Of a DNA stretch of 37,396 nucleotides, positions 7,694-15,340 are shown piece after piece. Source of the stretch: a bacterium (GTDB lineage Bacteria; SZUA-79; Acidulodesulfobacterales; Acidulodesulfobacteraceae). The stretch spans positions 1 to 37,396 of the forward strand of contig JAJYQS010000088.1 in the NCBI GenBank assembly GCA_021794475.1. The letters are read 5' to 3'. How positions within the stretch are numbered: the stretch's first letter is position 1; each line of letters begins with the position of its first letter. The notes beneath the pieces are model-generated. The model did no database searches. It was not told the DNA's origin and saw only the letters and a program-made list of their open reading frames with translations. The translations under genes were made by a program, and so were the position numbers.

Positions 7694-8320
7694 ATGGATA
7701 ATTTAAAATATAAATGTCCTAAATGCGGCTCTGATAATATTCAAAGCGTTCCTATCGCTTATAAAGCCGGCACTGGCAATGTGTCGGGAAACACAAATCA
7801 AAGCGGATTAGGGGTAGCATTTACAAGCGGCGGAATAGCTCCTGTTATTGGCTTTGGTTCCGGAAAAATAAATGCAACTCAAAAAACCGCACTTGCAGAA
7901 ACTATTGAACCGCCGTCTAAATTTCCTATGTTTTTAGAAAAAGCGGTTCTTATAATTTCATTAATCGGATTCGGAACATCTTTCTATGGAGAAGGTATTA
8001 TTGCGTATATGTTATTTATAAGCTTAGCGGCAGTTTTAACCGGTTATTTTATTTTAAAAATACGTAGTAATATTAAAGAAAATATGGAATATGTATATAT
8101 GGAAGCAGCGTTGATTTTCACTTGGTATGTTTCTATGTCTGCGGCAGCTGCAAAAAGCTTCGATCTCTTATTCTTTTTATCGTGGCTTTTAACCGTAGCT
8201 TCAGCAAGTTATGCTTTTTATCTGCATACAAAATACAATAAAACCCAATATCTCAAAGAAGTGGAACGCTGGGAAAAATCTTTCATATGCCATAGATGCG
8301 GAAATATTTTTGAATTATAG
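7694..8320 (+). CDS. membrane protein with split zinc ribbon (208 aa)
   Basis: The N-terminus starts with a zinc knuckle, YKCPKCGSDNIQSV, followed by a Gly/Ser/Ala-rich linker. There are then about four hydrophobic segments (VLIISLIGFGTSFYG, IIAYMLFISLAAVLTGYFI, YMEAALIFTWYVSMSAAAA, LLFFLSWLLTVASASYAFYL). It ends with a second knuckle, FICHRCGNIFEL. The two CxxC pairs probably fold together on the cytoplasmic face. Function unknown. It is 18 bases after the lipoprotein gene and has a good AAGGAAG ribosome site. Confidence 0.72.
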   Translation: MDNLKYKCPKCGSDNIQSVPIAYKAGTGNVSGNTNQSGLGVAFTSGGIAPVIGFGSGKINATQKTALAETIEPPSKFPMFLEKAVLIISLIGFGTSFYGEGIIAYMLFISLAAVLTGYFILKIRSNIKENMEYVYMEAALIFTWYVSMSAAAAKSFDLLFFLSWLLTVASASYAFYLHTKYNKTQYLKEVERWEKSFICHRCGNIFEL

Positions 8321-8338
8321 CTTCCTCATCCTTACCGC
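8315..8338 (-). pseudogene. vestigial 3' end of a second repressor gene
   Basis: Read on the minus strand this encodes AVRMRKL followed by a stop, against AVKMRKL-stop at the end of the XRE/S24-like repressor at 8794-9417. The DNA (GGATGAGGAAGC) is also close. It looks like the last codons of a deleted paralogue left beside the nucleotidyltransferase gene. Confidence 0.45.
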
Positions 8339-8346
8339 ACATATTC

Positions 8347-8381
8347 TTGTCTCGTGTCAAATGTATGCTATAATACATACA
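8347..8381 (+). promoter_or_regulatory. promoter with overlapping operator for the MntA-like gene
   Basis: TTGTCT (8347-8352), 16-base spacer, perfect TATAAT (8369-8374). The -10 box sits inside the inverted repeat TGTATG-N8-CATACA (8362-8381), followed by AAAGGAG and the ATG at 8395. This is the layout of an autoregulated toxin-antitoxin promoter. Confidence 0.65.
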
Positions 8382-8394
8382 AAGGAGTTTCGTT

Positions 8395-8694
8395 ATGAAA
8401 ACATTATATGAAATAGAAAATATTCTTGAAAATCATAAAAAAGAGCTTGCGGAAAAATATCATGTTTCAGAAATCGGCGTGTTCGGCTCTTACGTCAGAG
8501 GCGAACAAAATGAAAACAGCGATATAGACATACTAGTGGAATATTATCCTAAAAGTATGATTAGTCTTTTAGATGTTTCAAGTCTAAAAAATTATATTTC
8601 AGATTTACTGCATATGAAAGTGGATGTTATACATAAAAAAGACATAAGAATAGAACTTAGGGAAAATATATTAAATGAGGCTGTTTATTTATGA
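8395..8694 (+). CDS. mntA: MntA-type minimal nucleotidyltransferase (antitoxin family)
   Basis: Ninety-nine residues with the minimal nucleotidyltransferase signature GVFGSYVRGEQNENSDIDILVEY: GS at the P-loop-like turn and SDIDILV supplying the two metal-binding Asp residues. In MntA-HepT pairs the MntA enzyme AMPylates and silences the HEPN ribonuclease HepT. Here the overlapping downstream frame that should be hepT is only 35 codons long, so the antitoxin stands alone. It may act on a HepT elsewhere or be a remnant kept for immunity to related toxins. The promoter and operator are directly upstream. Confidence 0.85.
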   Translation: MKTLYEIENILENHKKELAEKYHVSEIGVFGSYVRGEQNENSDIDILVEYYPKSMISLLDVSSLKNYISDLLHMKVDVIHKKDIRIELRENILNEAVYL

Positions 8695-8782
8695 AGCAGA
8701 GCAAAATCAAACTCCGGAAGAAAATGCTTTTACTAAAGACTTAAATAAGAGACTTAATAATAACAAGGGTATTAAACGATAA
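8675..8782 (+). pseudogene. hepT stub fused to the shared C-terminal tail (35 aa)
   Basis: An ATG at 8675 overlaps the end of the mntA-like gene, as hepT usually does, and begins MRLFIYEAE as HepT proteins do. After about 10 residues the frame switches to QTPEENAFTKDLNKRLNNNKGIKR and stops. That second part is the same tail found on the Fic, AbiEii-like and ArdC-like proteins of this window. The HEPN domain with its RX4-6H ribonuclease motif is missing. A deletion joining the start of hepT to the tail of another gene is the simplest reading; it could still be translated. Confidence 0.5.
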
Positions 8783-8793
8783 ACATTATATTT

Positions 8794-9417
8794 TCATAAC
8801 TTCCTCATCTTCACCGCCATTATAACTTTTCCTATTATTTCGGTATCTTCCTTTAAAAAATCGGGGTATTCTTTTGAGCCGCCGAATTTATTGCCTATTA
8901 ATTTCCTTATAAAAAACTTGCCGCTTTTTTTGACTAACGCGTTATTAAATTCCACTATTTCTTTATCCATTAAGTTTATTATCATATATTCCCCTTTATC
9001 CGCATCTAATATGTTCTCCTGATTCTCTACCGCATAGAAGCTTCCGGACGGGAAAAAAGATACATCGAAAAATAGGTATTTATTAGCCTTTTGTTCGTAT
9101 TCCGCAAGTTCTATTTCGTTCTTCGGATACAAATCTAAAATAGGGACCCTTAAAATTTTTACCGCCTGAGTTTTGATATCTGAAAAATTCAAAGGATTTA
9201 TTATTTTATTTTTAAAATCAAGTTTTTCTGATATATCAAGCATTCTTTTTGCTGAAAATTCCATTTTACCGGCTTCGTACTTGCTTAAAGCGCTTTGATT
9301 CATTCCTAAAAATTTTGCAAGTTTATTCATAGAATAACCGTTTTTAAGTCTATAATCTTTAAGCAATTCTCTAAAAGCTTTTTCATTTATAGTTGTTCCG
9401 GTGCGCGGCCTTGTCAT
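8794..9417 (-). CDS. XRE-family repressor with degenerate S24/LexA-like C-domain
   Basis: The N-terminal HTH (about residues 14-55: LLKDYRLKNGYSMNKLAKFLGMNQSALSKYEAGKM) binds DNA. The C-terminal part (about 115-207) has the S24/LexA-like order of strands (SFYAVENQENI, GEYMIINL, KFFIRKLIG, IIGKVIMAV). At the place of the catalytic Ser (normally in GDSM) it reads ENQEN, so self-cleavage looks impossible. It is divergent from parA with a strong AGGGGGG ribosome site. It is the best candidate for binding the 18-bp operators at the parA, parB2 and trbB promoters (inference). Confidence 0.72.
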   Translation of the reverse strand: MTRPRTGTTINEKAFRELLKDYRLKNGYSMNKLAKFLGMNQSALSKYEAGKMEFSAKRMLDISEKLDFKNKIINPLNFSDIKTQAVKILRVPILDLYPKNEIELAEYEQKANKYLFFDVSFFPSGSFYAVENQENILDADKGEYMIINLMDKEIVEFNNALVKKSGKFFIRKLIGNKFGGSKEYPDFLKEDTEIIGKVIMAVKMRKL

Positions 9418-9448
9418 AACTACCCCCCTAAATAAATTTAAAAAATAC

Positions 9449-9500
9449 TTGACATCTTTTTATTTTAGGTATATGATTTTTAGTAATAGTAAATTATTAC
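9449..9500 (+). promoter_or_regulatory. parA-operon promoter with 18-bp operator
   Basis: TTGACA (9449-9454), 17-base spacer, TATGAT (9472-9477), then after 5 bases the operator GTAATA-N6-TATTAC (9483-9500), followed by CAAAAAGAATAT. The same design recurs at 17519-17570 and 27632-27683. The inverted pair of GGGGTAGTTATGA sequences at the two divergent gene starts (about 9415-9427 and 9561-9573) brackets the region. Confidence 0.75.
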
Positions 9501-9568
9501 CAAAAAGAATATATATATCCTATTTAAGTATAAGCAATTATAACAAATTTAAAAAAAAAGGGGTAGTT

Positions 9569-10243
9569 ATGATTATACCTATTATTAATCAAAAAGGCGG
9601 AGTAGGCAAGACTACGACCGCTGTTAATCTTGCTTCAAGATTTGCTAAAATGGAGCATAAAACGCTTTTAATAGACTTAGACCCTCAGGCGAACGCTACT
9701 ATCGGGGTCGGACTTAATTCTCAGGAAAGAGCATTTACTAATGTGGATTTTTCCGAATATTTAAGCGTCATGCCTTCATCAAAAGAATTATCATTTAAGG
9801 TCTTGGAAAACGACAGTCTTAAAAATATTCTTAAAGAAGAAGATTTTGAATTTATTTTAATCGACTGCCCGCCTACTTTAAATCATTTATCGATTAACGC
9901 CCTTACCGCCGGAGACTTTGCTATCATTCCTTTAAGGTCGGGCGATTATTATTCCCTTTTCGGGCTTAAAGATATTTTTTCTACCATAGAGTCTTCAAAT
10001 AGCAACTTAGATTTTAAAATCTTGGTTACCAATATTGATGAAAGACGTTCTATTACATCTCACTTCATTAAAAAATTAATAGGGACCGTCGGAAAGGAAA
10101 AACTTTTTTCCACAGGAATAAGAATAGATACTAAATTATCGGAAGCTCCGTTTATCGGAAAAGCGATAGATTTATATGACGCTAATTCCAAAGGTTCTAT
10201 CGACTACGGCGATCTGGCAATGGAAATTTTAAACTTAAATTAA
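9569..10243 (+). CDS. parA: ParA partition ATPase
   Basis: Walker-type ATPase that positions plasmid copies with ParB. The 224 residues start at ATG 9569 (GGGG ribosome site 5-8 bases before); the frame is open further upstream but crosses the promoter. Motifs: KGGVGKTT deviant Walker A at residues 9-16, LLIDLDPQANAT (A-prime), FILIDCPPTL (Walker B). The short N-terminus without its own HTH is the small type Ib/chromosomal-like form, so autoregulation must come from another protein, plausibly the divergent XRE repressor. First gene of the parA-parB1-csf operon. Confidence 0.95.
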   Translation: MIIPIINQKGGVGKTTTAVNLASRFAKMEHKTLLIDLDPQANATIGVGLNSQERAFTNVDFSEYLSVMPSSKELSFKVLENDSLKNILKEEDFEFILIDCPPTLNHLSINALTAGDFAIIPLRSGDYYSLFGLKDIFSTIESSNSNLDFKILVTNIDERRSITSHFIKKLIGTVGKEKLFSTGIRIDTKLSEAPFIGKAIDLYDANSKGSIDYGDLAMEILNLN

Positions 10244-10259
10244 TTAATAGGAGTAAATC

Positions 10260-11297
10260 ATGGTAAAGCACAAATTTGAAAATTCATTTAATCCTTTAGA
10301 CGAAATCAAAGACAAAATTTTAAAAAGGGATATCCCCGGCGCAAGGTTCTTGGAAGTCGAAAGAATTAAAATAGATCCCCAGGTAAGAAAAACTTTTTCC
10401 GAAGAATCCATTAAGGAATTAGCCGATTCTATCAAAGAAGTAGGCCTTATCAGTCCCTTAACGGTAAAAAAAATAGAAGGCGAAGAAAATTTTCTATTAA
10501 TTGCCGGAGAAAGAAGATTAAGAGCATTAAAGCTCTTAGGCGAAACCAAAGCGCAGGTAATAGTAAGAGAAATCGACGACGATAAAATAGAACTCGTTCA
10601 GATTATCGAAAATCTTCACAGAGAAGACGTCCTGCCTCTTGAACTTGCCGAAGGCTATAAAATGCTGCAGGACAAATATGAATTGTCTTTAAGGGATATA
10701 GCGAAGAAAATTGGGAAGGGGCATGCTTACGTTAGTGAAATTGTGAAAATTTTAAACTTGACTGACGAAGAGAAAGAAAAAATTAAAAACGGCGAACCAT
10801 ATACAAAGTTTACGAGAAAAAAAGTCGAAAGTGTCCACAATGTGGACAGCGATATATCAGATTTGTCAGAACTAAAAGAAGAAACTACCGAAGACCAGGA
10901 ACCGGAAACTTCCGAATACGAACAGATTAGAAACTTAATGCCTGGCGAAACCACCAAAGCCTTAATAGACGACTTCTATGGCCAGACCCCAGAACCTGAA
11001 GGCCACGAACCGGCGGAAGACGAAGAGACTGAAGAAGAAACTGACGAAAATGAAGAACCTAAGATATTTGAAAATGAACGACCGACTGCCGAAGGCGAAG
11101 AGCCGTTCAGTACTGAAGAAGACCAAGAACCGGAAACCCAAGAACCGGATATCGATTCTTTAATCAAGGAATTTAATTCAAAGACCCAAAATGTACGCCT
11201 TAAAAACATCGGCGGCAATGCTTTCAGTATCTGGGCGTCGGAAGAAGAAACACTGAAAGATATTATTAATGGACTTAAGAAAAAATATTGCAAATAA
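10260..11297 (+). CDS. parB: ParB-family partition protein 1
   Basis: Centromere-binding CTPase-type ParB. N-terminal ParB/Srx domain: PQVRKTFSEESIKELADSI, then LISPLTVKK, LIAGERRLRAL (phosphate-binding GERR motif) and IIENLHREDVLPLE. The HTH follows at about 135-165 (LSLRDIAKKIGKGHAYVSEIVKIL). The region from about 200 to 300 is acidic and low-complexity with repeated QEPE/NEEP peptides. The last 50 residues form a small domain also found at the end of ParB2. A perfect 17-bp palindrome lies inside the gene just after the HTH. It precedes the type IV csf genes with no separate promoter visible. Confidence 0.93.
   Translation: MVKHKFENSFNPLDEIKDKILKRDIPGARFLEVERIKIDPQVRKTFSEESIKELADSIKEVGLISPLTVKKIEGEENFLLIAGERRLRALKLLGETKAQVIVREIDDDKIELVQIIENLHREDVLPLELAEGYKMLQDKYELSLRDIAKKIGKGHAYVSEIVKILNLTDEEKEKIKNGEPYTKFTRKKVESVHNVDSDISDLSELKEETTEDQEPETSEYEQIRNLMPGETTKALIDDFYGQTPEPEGHEPAEDEETEEETDENEEPKIFENERPTAEGEEPFSTEEDQEPETQEPDIDSLIKEFNSKTQNVRLKNIGGNAFSIWASEEETLKDIINGLKKKYCK
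10832..10848. promoter_or_regulatory. candidate parS 1 (17-bp perfect palindrome inside parB1)
   Basis: TGTCCACAATGTGGACA: two 8-base arms around a central A. Size and symmetry are like known parS sites, and in Bacillus subtilis a parS lies inside spo0J (parB) itself. The second parB of this window carries a different palindrome at the equivalent place. Confidence 0.55.
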
Positions 11298-11320
11298 ATA
11301 TTAATTTTAAAGGGGGAAAT

Positions 11321-13174
11321 ATGGAAAGGCTTTATAAATATCAACAGGATTTTAAAAATATCGCTATGAGAAAAATACTTAATAAATTTTTCTTTGCCGA
11401 AATTCCTACCGGAGCAGGTAAATCGGTTATATCGGCGGATATTGCGGAAACGTTTGCAAAGCAAGGTCGGAAAGTAATAATCAGTACATATACTAATCAA
11501 CTCGTTAAAGAAATATTCGACGTTCTTAATAATAAAAATCCGAAAATAAAACCCTTCGATACGAATATTTCTTCGAGTATAACGATAGGTAAGTTTAATT
11601 ATTTCGACACGGATAAGATAAAAGAAGTAAGGCAACTTTTTATTAATCCGCAGGAATTAGACGACTACATCGAAAATATAAAAAATAAAGACGGATATTA
11701 TTACCAATTCGATACGCTCTTTGATAACGTGCCTATCGCAGAAGATAACAAATTGATAGTAAAAAACTTAGCTAAAGTAAACGTGGGAAGAAAGGATTAT
11801 ATGACCGATATAGGCGATGTGGATATATCGATAACTAATTATACTTATTTAATTTTTAAGACTTACGATACCTCTTTTAATATAAATGATTACGTTGTTA
11901 TTTTTGACGAAGCGGATAAGCTTTACGAGTCCGCAGAGTCGGCTCTTACTTCGTCTTTTTCGGTATTCAGGCTTAAAAATTTAACGGATATGATACTTAA
12001 AAATATTGCCGGGAAGAAAGAAAAAGGATTTTCGACCGGTATAAAAAATTTATTTTTCATTAGGAAAAATTGCAAAAAAATAATAGATAAATACAGTAAT
12101 ACTAATTGCGTAGGAGAATATTACGATAAAAACAGCGTAATATCGCAGTCTATTTTAAGGGAATTAGAAGAATTTCTTAACAGGCCTGAATTAAAAAGAG
12201 CCGAGAAATTTGTTAATTCGCTAACCTTGCCTGCCGCATATTTATTTTTAAATGAAGTTTCGGAGCTTCACGTTTTAAAATCCAAGCAGTCGGATGTGAG
12301 AATTTATTGCTCGCCGGTTAAAGGATATCCTACTCTTCACTTTCTTAAGAAAAATATCGCAAGCGAATTATTTTTTAAATTCTGGGATAAATTAGACGGA
12401 TGTTTGGGGATGTCGGCCACTCTGACCGCCGGAGAAACCGACGAAGGAAGGAATTATATTTATAATCGCCTTGGATTTGAAATTAATGTTAAAGATAAAG
12501 ATAAAACGGAAAGGGTAAAAAGCAAGAAAGATACTGTGTATATTATGCCGCAAATATTCAAAAAAGAACAGGCTAAGATTTTTATTTGCCGCAAAAAATT
12601 TGCTCCGCCGGTCAAAAAATTCACGGGAGAAGTAAGCACTGTAATTAATTCCGAATGGGCGCAAGATTCAGCTCTTACGATTATAAATACAGTAAACAGG
12701 GAAAATGCGCTCGTCCTTGCGGGAAGTTTCGAAGAAGTTGATTTAATAGCTGATAATCTTAAAGAGCGCGGGATAAATAACGTAATAGTTGCCGAGAGAG
12801 GGAAATCCTCTTATCTAAAAGTCAAAGAATTTAAAGAAAAAGGCGGTATTTTAATCGGCACTCGCAATTACGGCACGGGGCTTGATTTGCCTAAACAAGA
12901 ACTTACGAAACTTTATATAACAAAACTGCCCTTCCCTGTTATGAATTCGAGAAGATTTTTAGACTTAAAAGAGAAATACGGACAAATAGGCTTTTTTATC
13001 GCAAAAAAAGAGATGATTTTAAACTTAAGGCAATGGATAGGAAGGCTTATAAGAACTAAAGAGGATAAAGGCGAGATTTATATCTTAGATTCAAGAATTT
13101 GGGATTCTAAATATTATCATATCGTCAAAAAGACATTATCAAATTACGGTATTATACAAAATAAATTAATTTAA
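11321..13174 (+). CDS. csf4: type IV CRISPR DinG-like helicase (Csf4)
   Basis: Superfamily 2 (XPD/DinG-like) helicase that type IV-A complexes use in interference. Start ATG 11321 is preceded by AAAGGGGG; a longer frame from 11288 has no such site. Motifs in the 617 residues: Walker A IPTGAGKS (28-35), Walker B FDEADK (about 197), motif III GMSATLTAG (about 375), motif V GTRNYGTGLDLP and motif VI QWIGRLIRT near the C-terminus. The four clustered Cys of iron-sulfur DinG proteins are not evident. It is directly followed by csf2, and being next to other csf genes separates it from housekeeping dinG. Confidence 0.86.
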   Translation: MERLYKYQQDFKNIAMRKILNKFFFAEIPTGAGKSVISADIAETFAKQGRKVIISTYTNQLVKEIFDVLNNKNPKIKPFDTNISSSITIGKFNYFDTDKIKEVRQLFINPQELDDYIENIKNKDGYYYQFDTLFDNVPIAEDNKLIVKNLAKVNVGRKDYMTDIGDVDISITNYTYLIFKTYDTSFNINDYVVIFDEADKLYESAESALTSSFSVFRLKNLTDMILKNIAGKKEKGFSTGIKNLFFIRKNCKKIIDKYSNTNCVGEYYDKNSVISQSILRELEEFLNRPELKRAEKFVNSLTLPAAYLFLNEVSELHVLKSKQSDVRIYCSPVKGYPTLHFLKKNIASELFFKFWDKLDGCLGMSATLTAGETDEGRNYIYNRLGFEINVKDKDKTERVKSKKDTVYIMPQIFKKEQAKIFICRKKFAPPVKKFTGEVSTVINSEWAQDSALTIINTVNRENALVLAGSFEEVDLIADNLKERGINNVIVAERGKSSYLKVKEFKEKGGILIGTRNYGTGLDLPKQELTKLYITKLPFPVMNSRRFLDLKEKYGQIGFFIAKKEMILNLRQWIGRLIRTKEDKGEIYILDSRIWDSKYYHIVKKTLSNYGIIQNKLI

Positions 13175-13186
13175 GGAGGTTTTATT

Positions 13187-14314
13187 ATGGATTTAAAAGT
13201 AAATTTCACGACAGTCACCCCGCTTATGCAAATCGAAACTACCGGAATAAAACGCGATAGTAATGGAGATGAAAAATCCGTTACGTCAATTAAAAGAAGA
13301 ACTATTTACGACGAAGGAGTAGAAGGACTTGTTACGCTGCCTATTTATACAGGGAACGGCTTCAGAGGTCTTTTAAGACGCAAGATGAGCGAGATTCTTC
13401 TCGAAAAAGCTTTAGAAAAAGGCATTAAAATCAGTACGACAGATTATTTTTTAATGACCGCAGGCGGCGGAGCGAACTATCAGAAGCAGGAATTCGACGT
13501 AGTAAAAAAAGTCCAGGAACTTAATCCGGTAATCAGTATACTCGGCACGAGTCTTGCAATCCCAGGCAAATTAATCGTAACCGATTTTATGCCGGATAAT
13601 TACCGTCCTTATCTTTTTGAATATAAACGCAAAGATAAAAATCAGAATACATCGGAACAAAGCAGCGAAGAGGAACTTGAAACGAGCGAAAACGTTCCGT
13701 CCGTCCGTTTCGGCTGCTCCTTTATTCAGGAAAGAACTTTCACTAAAAAAGATGACCTGCTTGCACAAACTAAATTTAGCAGATTTTTATCGAAAGAAGA
13801 TATAAAAGTTTGGGAGGAAGTGATAGAGAAGGAAAGAGCAGAAAAAGCCAATAAAAATAACACAGAAGAAAATCAGGGAGACAAAAAAGAAAGAAAGACT
13901 ATCCAATCTATTCTGAACGCAGAATATATTATACCTGGAGTTAAATTTACGGGCTATATAAGCGAAAAAGAACCGCTCACCGATATCGAATTCGGACTTC
14001 TGCTTAAAGCTCTTAAAAATCTTACATATGAATATCTCGGCGCAGGCTCTTCTAACGGCTTCGGAATCGTAAATTATAACATCTACGACGTAATAGGCGG
14101 TGAAGTGTTATCGTCTTTAGTAGATTCAAATAATTTGTTAAACAGAACGATATCTGATTCGATGTCTGAATACGACGACACTAATTGTATATCCTCATTT
14201 GAAAAATGGCTGTCAGAACTTAAGAGCGATAATATTAACGTCTCAAAAATTATGAGAAGCAAAGACGAAAAGAAAGCCCAGAAATCAAAAAAATCTAATC
14301 AAGAGGAGGAATAA
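13187..14314 (+). CDS. csf2: Csf2 (Cas7-like backbone protein of the type IV complex)
   Basis: RAMP-fold protein that polymerises along the crRNA. N-terminal strand KVNFTTVTPLMQIETTG, then the family hallmark LPIYTGNGFRGLLRRKM (about residues 48-64), YFLMTAGGGANY and the C-terminal YEYLGAGSSNGFGIVNY. The 375-residue length is usual for Csf2. A charged insert at about 145-165 and 215-240 is low-complexity. A strong TAAGGAGGT ribosome site precedes the ATG, 12 bases after csf4. Array 1 starts 31 bases downstream. Confidence 0.86.
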   Translation: MDLKVNFTTVTPLMQIETTGIKRDSNGDEKSVTSIKRRTIYDEGVEGLVTLPIYTGNGFRGLLRRKMSEILLEKALEKGIKISTTDYFLMTAGGGANYQKQEFDVVKKVQELNPVISILGTSLAIPGKLIVTDFMPDNYRPYLFEYKRKDKNQNTSEQSSEEELETSENVPSVRFGCSFIQERTFTKKDDLLAQTKFSRFLSKEDIKVWEEVIEKERAEKANKNNTEENQGDKKERKTIQSILNAEYIIPGVKFTGYISEKEPLTDIEFGLLLKALKNLTYEYLGAGSSNGFGIVNYNIYDVIGGEVLSSLVDSNNLLNRTISDSMSEYDDTNCISSFEKWLSELKSDNINVSKIMRSKDEKKAQKSKKSNQEEE

Positions 14315-14345
14315 TTCAAGTTTTATGAGGTATAGCAAGGGATAG

Positions 14346-14648
14346 GCTATACGGAGTAATTAAATGATAGGCGGTTAAAACTGAGGGGATATGTTTATCG
14401 TCGCAAACAAAAGCTATACGGAGTAATTAAATGATAGGCGGTTAAAACTAAGGTTTATATAATTTCTACTGTTGTAGAGCTATACGGAGTAATTAAATGA
14501 TAGGTGGTTAAAACTAAATCGTCATATTACTGATATTCAAACACTGCTATACGGAGTAATTAAATGATAGGTGGTTAAAACATGTCGTTTAATTTCTTTC
14601 TGATGTCGTTAAGCTATACGGAGTAATTAAATGATAGGAAGCTAAAAT
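14346..14648 (+). CRISPR. CRISPR array 1 (five 36-nt repeats, four spacers), inside the csf operon
   Basis: Repeats start at 14346, 14413, 14479, 14546 and 14613. Each begins GCTATACGGAGTAATTAAAT and ends GGTTAAAAC; copies 3 and 4 differ from 1 and 2 by one base (GGCGG to GGTGG). The fifth has a degraded 3' end (GAAGCTAAAAT), which places the leader on the left and transcription on the plus strand. Spacers: 14382-14412, 14449-14478, 14515-14545, 14582-14612 (30-31 nt). Spacer 2 contains AATTTCTACTGTTGTAGA, the core of Cas12a repeats. The array ends 23 bases before the start codon of csf5, so it must be transcribed with the operon unless the 31-base gap on its left holds a promoter. Confidence 0.97.
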
Positions 14649-14671
14649 TAATTTTAAAAGGAGAATTTATT

Positions 14672-15340
14672 ATGAAAATCGTAGTCAAAGTTAATGAAGT
14701 AAGCGGATTTAGACCGCGGGACGTAAGAAATTACGTCGGTTCTATCGTGGACGAAAAATATAAGGACTTGGCGATGTGGCATAAGAATACTACGCCGGAG
14801 CTTATTTACGTAAAACCTTTTAAGGATTCTTTCGAAATAATTTCAAATAAGAACGATATATCGCTTATAAGCCATATCGCAGACAAAATAGAGGATAATC
14901 CTAACTTTTACGGCAAAAAAATAGAAAGAGTTTGGCTTAAGAGCGAGCAATTTAATTTTCCGCAAAGAGGCCTTACGTCATATATTACGCGCACGCCTAT
15001 TATAATAGGAACTAACGAAAGAGAAATAGGCGTAAGCTACGCTTGCAAGGTTAAAAACGATATAGACGGCCTTGTATCGTTCGTTACTCATCGTATTAAG
15101 TCTGATATGGAGTATCAGATAAAAAACTGGTTCGGATTAGACTTGAGAGTCGATGAATTTAAAATACTCTCCGTGTCGGAATTTAAGCAATTATTTTTAG
15201 ACTATAAAGACGGCGTCAAAGTTCCGGCCGTTACGATGAATTTTACGTCTAATTTCAGGCTCCCCCGCTTCGTCGGCTATAAAATAGGTCTCGGCTGGGG
15301 AGAGATAATCGAAAAAGGAGGCTCGCAATGCATAATTTAA
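14672..15340 (+). CDS. csf5: Csf5/Cas6-like crRNA-processing protein
   Basis: Probable endonuclease that cuts the CRISPR transcript within repeats. The 222 residues show a two-RAMP-like layout with the Cas6-type glycine-rich C-terminal loop LPRFVGYKIGLGWGEI (about 196-211). Candidate catalytic His residues include those in MWHKN, ISHIAD and VTHRIKSD; which one acts cannot be told by eye. AAAAGGAG precedes the ATG. Its mRNA leader contains array 1, so its own cutting would release the crRNAs and cleave its message just upstream of the start. The gene ends 13 bases inside the next one. Csf5 is the best match by position and C-terminus; a Cas5-like role is less likely because Csf3 is found downstream. 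Confidence 0.72.
   Translation: MKIVVKVNEVSGFRPRDVRNYVGSIVDEKYKDLAMWHKNTTPELIYVKPFKDSFEIISNKNDISLISHIADKIEDNPNFYGKKIERVWLKSEQFNFPQRGLTSYITRTPIIIGTNEREIGVSYACKVKNDIDGLVSFVTHRIKSDMEYQIKNWFGLDLRVDEFKILSVSEFKQLFLDYKDGVKVPAVTMNFTSNFRLPRFVGYKIGLGWGEIIEKGGSQCII

Noticed and set aside
10976-11635. Minus-strand 219-codon frame opposite parB1 and csf4
   Set aside because: Produced by the Glu-rich low-complexity part of parB1 read backwards; spans two real genes.
14346-14648. Array 1 as a type V-A (Cas12a) array
   Set aside because: The repeat itself lacks the TCTAC...GTAGA hairpin; only one spacer carries it, and no Cas12a gene is present.
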